From Dialister sp. UBA6422 (lineage in GTDB: Bacteria > Bacillota > Negativicutes > Veillonellales > Dialisteraceae), in assembly GCA_002439665.1 (NCBI GenBank), contig DJPC01000130.1:1-10053 (forward strand): a stretch of 10,053 nucleotides of DNA, read 5' to 3'. Below are positions 6,684 through 10,053 of the stretch, piece by piece. Below the pieces are notes generated by a model. It did no database searches, was not told the DNA's origin, and saw only the letters and a list, made by a program, of their open reading frames with translations. Numbering within the stretch: position 1 is the stretch's first letter; each line of letters starts with the position of its first letter. The position numbers and the translations under genes are program-made.

Positions 6684-7745
6684 TTGTTAAAAAGAATGAT
6701 GATTATGTTGGCTTTAGGGGTGGCCCTAGGCACGTTATCGGGAGTAGAGGCTAAATCAGCAGCACATCCCAAAGTATTATTAGCACCAACTAAGGTGGAA
6801 ACTATAACCCAAGAAACGTCTGTAGCACAGGCAACACCAGCAGTCACTAATACAGAAGTTAAAGAAGAAGTAAAAAAAGAGAATGAAACTCAAAAGCCGG
6901 CTTTTGAAGATAAAAGGATTGAAATCAATCTCGCCAGTAAGCTTTTGACTTTGTATCAGGGGGATGTAGGCATTCGGATGTATCCGATTGCGCCCGGAAA
7001 ACCTTCTTCTCCCACGCCTCTTGGTCGGCGTAAGGTAGAAGATATGGAAATCAATCCGACCTGGATTGATCCAGATTCAGATACAAAGATTCCATCAGGG
7101 CCGGATTGTCCTTTGGGATATCGATGGATTGGCATTGGTGGGAATTATGGTATTCATGGAACCAATGTAGCTTCTTCTATTGGAACCTATGCATCCCATG
7201 GATGTGTGCGTATGAATGAAGCAGATGTAGAAGATTTATTTGCCCATATCGTAAAAGGGATTCCTGTAGACATCATTTATGAACGGTTGGTAGTGGAACA
7301 GGCACCGGATAAAACAGTGATTTATTATGTATATCCTGATGGATATGGCAGGGAAAATCTTGACGTATCTGATGTGAAAAAGAGACTCTCTGCTTTTGGT
7401 GTGGCTGGTTTTGCTGATCCAGATGAAGTGCAACATGCTTTAGCCATGGCAGACGGTGATCCCAATTATGTAGCTAAAGTATATGATCTATATCTAAAGG
7501 GAGAAAAATTGAAAATCCATGCTTATGGGAAAGATGGACATATTTATCTTCCTGCTATGGCATTGGCTAGAGCTGCAGGTATTCAGGCAGAATGGTCTCC
7601 CAATTGGAAACGGATAAGTACTGCTTATGGTGTAGCCAACGGTCTTGAATTAGGAAGTGCCATTTATATTGATGCCACTGATGCACCAGTGCTCCTTCAT
7701 TTGACAGGTCATTTGAATGAAAAACTGGATTATGAATTGCAATGA
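6684..7745 (+). CDS. Secreted L,D-transpeptidase (YkuD) with copper-amine-oxidase-N-like C-terminal domain
   Basis: This 353-residue exported enzyme is likely to form 3-3 peptidoglycan cross-links or attach proteins to the wall. The signal peptide has a basic MLKRMM, the hydrophobic IMLALGVALGTLSG, and a probable cut after VEA (residue 23). A low-complexity Lys/Glu/Thr linker follows. The YkuD domain spans roughly 70-200, with the motif His158-Gly-Thr ... Ser171-His-Gly-Cys174-Val-Arg, where Cys174 is the nucleophile. The last 50-60 residues (YLPAMALARAAGIQAEW) resemble the copper amine oxidase N-terminal 'stalk' repeat. In-frame ATG 6660 is closely preceded by the promoter, so its AGGTGA would not be transcribed. 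TTG 6684, with GGGTGG upstream, gives a normal signal peptide, so I chose it. The start remains uncertain by 8 residues. Confidence 0.9.
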   Translation: MLKRMMIMLALGVALGTLSGVEAKSAAHPKVLLAPTKVETITQETSVAQATPAVTNTEVKEEVKKENETQKPAFEDKRIEINLASKLLTLYQGDVGIRMYPIAPGKPSSPTPLGRRKVEDMEINPTWIDPDSDTKIPSGPDCPLGYRWIGIGGNYGIHGTNVASSIGTYASHGCVRMNEADVEDLFAHIVKGIPVDIIYERLVVEQAPDKTVIYYVYPDGYGRENLDVSDVKKRLSAFGVAGFADPDEVQHALAMADGDPNYVAKVYDLYLKGEKLKIHAYGKDGHIYLPAMALARAAGIQAEWSPNWKRISTAYGVANGLELGSAIYIDATDAPVLLHLTGHLNEKLDYELQ

Positions 7746-7801
7746 TATAGTATTCATAGCTGGCAGCTTAGCCTTGCAATAACTAATCATTAATAAATAA
7801 G

Positions 7802-7839
7802 AAGCTGATAGGAGTATGTCCATTCCTATCAGCTTTTTG
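7802..7839 (+). terminator. Strong intrinsic terminator between convergent genes
   Basis: AAGCTGATAGGA (7802-7813) pairs perfectly over 12 bp with TCCTATCAGCTT (7824-7835), with a 10-base loop and TTTTT running from the stem. On the minus strand the stem is followed by CTTATTTATT, so it may also stop transcription of the opposing small membrane protein gene. Confidence 0.92.
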
Positions 7840-7860
7840 TTTTTGAAAAAATTTTTGTAA

Positions 7861-8136
7861 CTATTTTTGGTGGGATTCCATCATTTTTCGAATCCGTTCT
7901 CGTCTCTTTCTAGCAGCTTCTTCATCGACGATGATATGATGACCTGATGAGGTTACATATTCAGTTCGTTTAGTCTGAGATAGCTTGGTCATACCATGCT
8001 TTTTATAGTCGAAGCTACTTCCTAGAGCGCAGCTGGCGCAGTTTTTTCCTTGAGAACTTTGAAACATGCGATATAGAGAATAACCAAACCAAGCGGCAAT
8101 CAAAACAATAATAGCTCCGGTGAGAAGTGTATTCAT
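7861..8136 (-). CDS. Small FeoB-associated-like Cys-containing membrane protein
   Basis: This 91-residue protein has one N-terminal transmembrane helix (LLTGAIIVLIAAWFGYSLYRM). A short linker then leads to CASC within GKNCASCALG, and a basic cytosolic-type tail (EEAARKRRERIRKMMESHQK) ends the protein. A helix plus CxxC at this spacing is the layout of the FeoB-associated Cys-rich membrane proteins, thought to assist ferrous iron transport. The tail is longer than in the typical 50-60-residue members, and no feoA or feoB lies in the window. AAGGAG sits 8 bases before the ATG. It is monocistronic, converging on the L,D-transpeptidase gene. The family assignment is moderate and the function is unproven. 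Confidence 0.72.
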   Translation of the reverse strand: MNTLLTGAIIVLIAAWFGYSLYRMFQSSQGKNCASCALGSSFDYKKHGMTKLSQTKRTEYVTSSGHHIIVDEEAARKRRERIRKMMESHQK

Positions 8137-8174
8137 AGTAGATTCTCCTTGTGATAATATTTCTCAATATCATT

Positions 8175-8183
8175 ATTATATCA
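8175..8183 (-). promoter_or_regulatory. Promoter for the small membrane protein
   Basis: On the minus strand TGA-TATAAT (8183-8175) is a perfect extended -10. A weak TTCATC (8203-8198) lies 17 bases upstream. The predicted start near 8168 gives a leader of about 32 bases. Confidence 0.55.
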
Positions 8184-8303
8184 TAGGTGGGCAATTGGAT
8201 GAAATCCATAGTTTTAGGTCAGGTATAAGCCCTATCATTTTTATTCAGCACCTATTAATATATTGAAAATGGTATACAAATTTTTCTATTGCATGTAGTA
8301 GCT

Positions 8304-8341
8304 ATGCTTTTCTTCTATACTTGTGGATAAGAGAAAAGTAT
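8304..8341. promoter_or_regulatory. Operator-like inverted repeat upstream of the DUF362 promoter
   Basis: CTTTTCT (8307-8313) and AGAAAAG (8332-8338) form a 7-bp inverted repeat separated by 18 bases, with partial extension outward. It ends 24 bases before the TATAAT at 8365, which puts it at or above the -35 position. It could bind a regulator. No assignment is possible. Confidence 0.35.
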
Positions 8342-8358
8342 TAGCCAGGCAGGAAGGC

Positions 8359-8371
8359 TGTGGGTATAATA
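8359..8371 (+). promoter_or_regulatory. Promoter -10 region for the DUF362 gene
   Basis: TATAAT at 8365-8370 lies inside TGTGGGTATAATA, identical over 13 bases to the carbonic anhydrase promoter. No recognisable -35 is present at 17-18 bases. The predicted start is near 8377, 35 bases before the ATG. Confidence 0.55.
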
Positions 8372-8411
8372 AGGGGAAATAGGCATACGGTGTTTTAGGA
8401 AAGGAGATTCT

Positions 8412-9443
8412 ATGATGGGAAAAACAATGTCTGCTATTGTAAAAGTTGTCCCCGGTACGAACGGGGATACCTATGTGCCATATCATGAACGGAAAGGCAA
8501 TGAATCTATTGTATATTTCACGAGAAATTTATCAGCAGCAGGAATGCAAAAAATTTATGAACGAGTCAATGGCCGAATCTCTGGCAAAGTGGCTGTGAAA
8601 CTTCATACAGGAGAAAAACATGGACCTAATATTTTGCCTCGTTCTTGGGTAAAGAATCTCATCGCTAAAGATATTCCTGGTGCTACTATTGTAGAAACCA
8701 ATACGTATTATGCAGGGGATCGAGATACTACGGAAAAGCATAGAGAAACTATCCACGTCAATGGTTGGGATGAAGTGGCTCCTGTAGATATTACTGATGA
8801 AAAGGGAACAGCTTTACTTCCTGTAAAAGGAGGAAAATGGTTCAAGGAAATGTCTGTGGGAAAAGATCTTTTGCATTATGATTCCTTGGTGGTACTCACC
8901 CATTTTAAAGGACATGTAATGGGAGGTTTTGGTGGTTCAGATAAGAATATCGGTATCGGATGTGCGGATGGAGTAGACGGAAAGAAATGGATTCATTCTG
9001 GTGAAACCGGAAAACAGTGGGGGATTGGGGAAGAAGAATTCATGGAACGTATGACTGAATCCACCAAATCAGTTATCGACTATTTCGGAAGTCGTGTGAC
9101 CTATGTCAACACTCTTCGCAATATGTCTGTATCTTGCGATTGCGAAGGTATCAACGCTCAACCGGTGGTGACACCCAATATTGGGATTTTGGCTTCTACA
9201 GATATCCTTGCTGTGGATCAGGCTTCTGTGGATATGATCTATGCACTTCATGAAAAGGATGGTCATGATTTAAAGAAACGGATGGAATCCCGTCACGGTT
9301 TGCGTCAGTTATCTTATATGAAAGAACTTGGCATGGGCAATGATAAATACATTCTCATTGATATTGACCAGGATGATGCAGTGATTTCGACTAAAGATGC
9401 AGTTGAAGGAGTCAAGCCGTTCCAGGATGATGGCGAAAGATAA
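8412..9443 (+). CDS. DUF362 domain-containing protein without ferredoxin module
   Basis: This 343-residue protein matches the DUF362 family. It shows GKVAVKLHTGEKHGPNILP near the N-terminus, VVLTHFKGHVMGGFGGSDKNIGIG in the middle, and CDCEG followed by NIGILASTDILAVDQAS later. The biochemical role of the family is unestablished. Many members carry an inserted 2x[4Fe-4S] ferredoxin segment with CxxCxxC motifs. Here only a short Glu/Met-rich stretch (GEEEFMERMTES) lies between the GKKWIHSG region and the C-terminal part, and no such Cys clusters exist. Remaining cysteines are in GIGCADG and SCDCEG. GGAG is 5 bases before the ATG at 8412, and the adjacent ATG at 8415 is equally possible. It is a single-gene unit with its own promoter and terminator. 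Confidence 0.88.
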   Translation: MMGKTMSAIVKVVPGTNGDTYVPYHERKGNESIVYFTRNLSAAGMQKIYERVNGRISGKVAVKLHTGEKHGPNILPRSWVKNLIAKDIPGATIVETNTYYAGDRDTTEKHRETIHVNGWDEVAPVDITDEKGTALLPVKGGKWFKEMSVGKDLLHYDSLVVLTHFKGHVMGGFGGSDKNIGIGCADGVDGKKWIHSGETGKQWGIGEEEFMERMTESTKSVIDYFGSRVTYVNTLRNMSVSCDCEGINAQPVVTPNIGILASTDILAVDQASVDMIYALHEKDGHDLKKRMESRHGLRQLSYMKELGMGNDKYILIDIDQDDAVISTKDAVEGVKPFQDDGER

Positions 9444-9477
9444 AAGTAAATTTAAATGAGGTATTAAAATGAGAGGG

Positions 9478-9512
9478 AAGGGCGCATGATATGATAAGGC
9501 GCCTTTTTCTTT
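9478..9512 (+). terminator. Intrinsic terminator after the DUF362 gene
   Basis: GGCGC (9481-9485) pairs with GCGCC (9499-9503), extended by A-T and G-U pairs to 9478/9506. It has a 13-base loop and is followed by TTTTTCTTTTT. It lies 35 bases after the stop codon. Confidence 0.8.
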
Positions 9513-9915
9513 TTGGCGGAATAAAAATTGAAAACGTAAGTATTCTTTTTCTCTAGGTGAAATCAATGTTATAATACTTATATTCATAGACTGTAGACTA
9601 GATGCATGTAGGCATGAATACAGATGAAATATGTACTATGTAGATTTGATAAACACATTAGCTGTGTATCATCACTTCTATAACATGCTCTTTTATAGTT
9701 TATGAAAAATGATGGTAAGGTCCCATTCCGTTCCTGCCAGCCGGCGCTGGTAGTCGGGGCTTATTGGTTGATTGTGTATTAGTACATCATGACCAATGAA
9801 ATGGTAGAGACAAAGCAGCTAGAGATTGGGGATTAGAATGAGAATTTCTTAGTTTCTAGGGTCTAAATCTGCTACTATTCCAGCCACCTATTACAACTTA
9901 AAGAAGGGTATAGAA
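9513..9915 (+). other. 403-base gap with promoter and several potential RNA hairpins
   Basis: No convincing gene is present. A perfect extended -10, TGTTATAAT (9567-9575), would start RNA near 9582. Downstream are several inverted repeats. TATTCAT (9581-9587) pairs with ATGAATA (9614-9620). A bulged TGATA..CAC/GTGTATCA spans 9647-9671. TAAGGTCCC (9716-9724) pairs with GGGGCTTA (9756-9763) and encloses CCAGC-CGGC-GCTGG (9738-9751). A longer bulged stem starting ATTGGT (9763-9768) closes with ACCAAT (9792-9797). GATTAGA near 9831 can pair with TCTAAATC near 9862. It could be a long larE leader or a small RNA. I recognise no known riboswitch or T-box core. Confidence 0.5.
9567..9575 (+). promoter_or_regulatory. 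Promoter in the gap upstream of larE
   Basis: TGT-TATAAT is a perfect extended -10, with a T-rich (TTTTCT) segment at the -35 position. It lies about 340 bases before the larE start, so it would make either a long leader or a separate small RNA. Confidence 0.5.
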
Positions 9916-10053
9916 ATGAACGTAACAGAAGATATAGAAAGAAAACAAAACGCACTGGAAGCGTATTTGAAAAAACTTGGGTCCGTAGCGGTGGCTTTTT
10001 CTGGCGGGGTAGATTCTACGTATTTACTTCACGAAGCCCATAAAGTATTAGGG
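9916..10053 (+). CDS. larE: LarE, ATP-dependent sacrificial sulfur transferase (5' part)
   Basis: The first 46 codons of a gene that runs off the window. The motif VAVAFSGGVDSTYLLHEA is the ATP-binding PP-loop (SGGVDS) in the setting characteristic of LarE. LarE donates sulfur from its own cysteine, or from a bound cofactor in some homologues, during synthesis of the nickel-pincer nucleotide used by lactate racemase and related enzymes. The short N-terminal helix before the loop (IERKQNALEAYLKKLG) fits LarE rather than larger PP-loop enzymes such as GuaA or AsnB. AAGAAGGG lies about 8 bases before the ATG. The sulfur-donor cysteine region lies beyond the edge, so it cannot be checked here. 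Confidence 0.8.
   Translation, partial: MNVTEDIERKQNALEAYLKKLGSVAVAFSGGVDSTYLLHEAHKVLG

Noticed and set aside
9309..9587. 92-codon minus-strand frame over the DUF362 3' end and terminator
   Set aside because: It overlaps the conserved C-terminus of the DUF362 gene and reads across its terminator. No ribosome binding site or family resemblance was seen.
9716..9798. Known riboswitch or T-box upstream of larE
   Set aside because: I looked for T-box, fluoride, NiCo, TPP, cobalamin, ZTP and preQ1 core sequences and found no convincing match, so the region is reported only as unassigned structure.

Overview
The window looks like an ordinary chromosomal segment of a low-to-moderate G+C Firmicute. 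Short intergenic regions, strong AAGGAG-type ribosome binding sites and repeated TGnTATAAT (extended -10) promoters support this. The mix of a NimA-like flavoprotein, a secreted L,D-transpeptidase, a DUF362 protein and LarE suggests an anaerobe. A Negativicutes member (Dialister/Veillonella-like) is my best guess, but it is inference and not shown by any marker gene.

Layout. On the minus strand, 69-566 encodes a NimA-like pyridoxamine-phosphate-oxidase-fold protein. It diverges from a beta-carbonic anhydrase (805-1365), which is followed by a MATE efflux transporter (1434-2786) with no visible terminator between them. After a probable terminator and a promoter carrying two copies of TTCTAGAA comes a short cluster. 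This holds an A24 prepilin peptidase (3067-3612), a pseudopilin (3551-4045) that overlaps it by 62 bases, replicative helicase DnaB (4097-5566) and a family 4 uracil-DNA glycosylase (5680-6447). A separately promoted L,D-transpeptidase (6684-7745) converges, across a strong terminator hairpin, on a small Cys-containing membrane protein on the minus strand (7861-8136). A DUF362 protein (8412-9443) with its own promoter and terminator follows. The right edge is the start of larE (9916 onward), preceded by a 400-base gap rich in potential hairpins.

How the genes relate. The peptidase and pseudopilin are enzyme and likely substrate and are translationally linked. DnaB and the uracil-DNA glycosylase are replication/repair functions downstream in the same direction. 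The remaining genes are separate units: CO2/bicarbonate exchange, drug/cation export, cell-wall cross-linking, and nickel-pincer cofactor synthesis at the edge. I saw no mobile element, CRISPR array, tRNA or rRNA. The most interesting points are the nested pseudopilin start, the structured gap upstream of larE, and several operator-like palindromes next to promoters. I found no clearly new multi-gene system.
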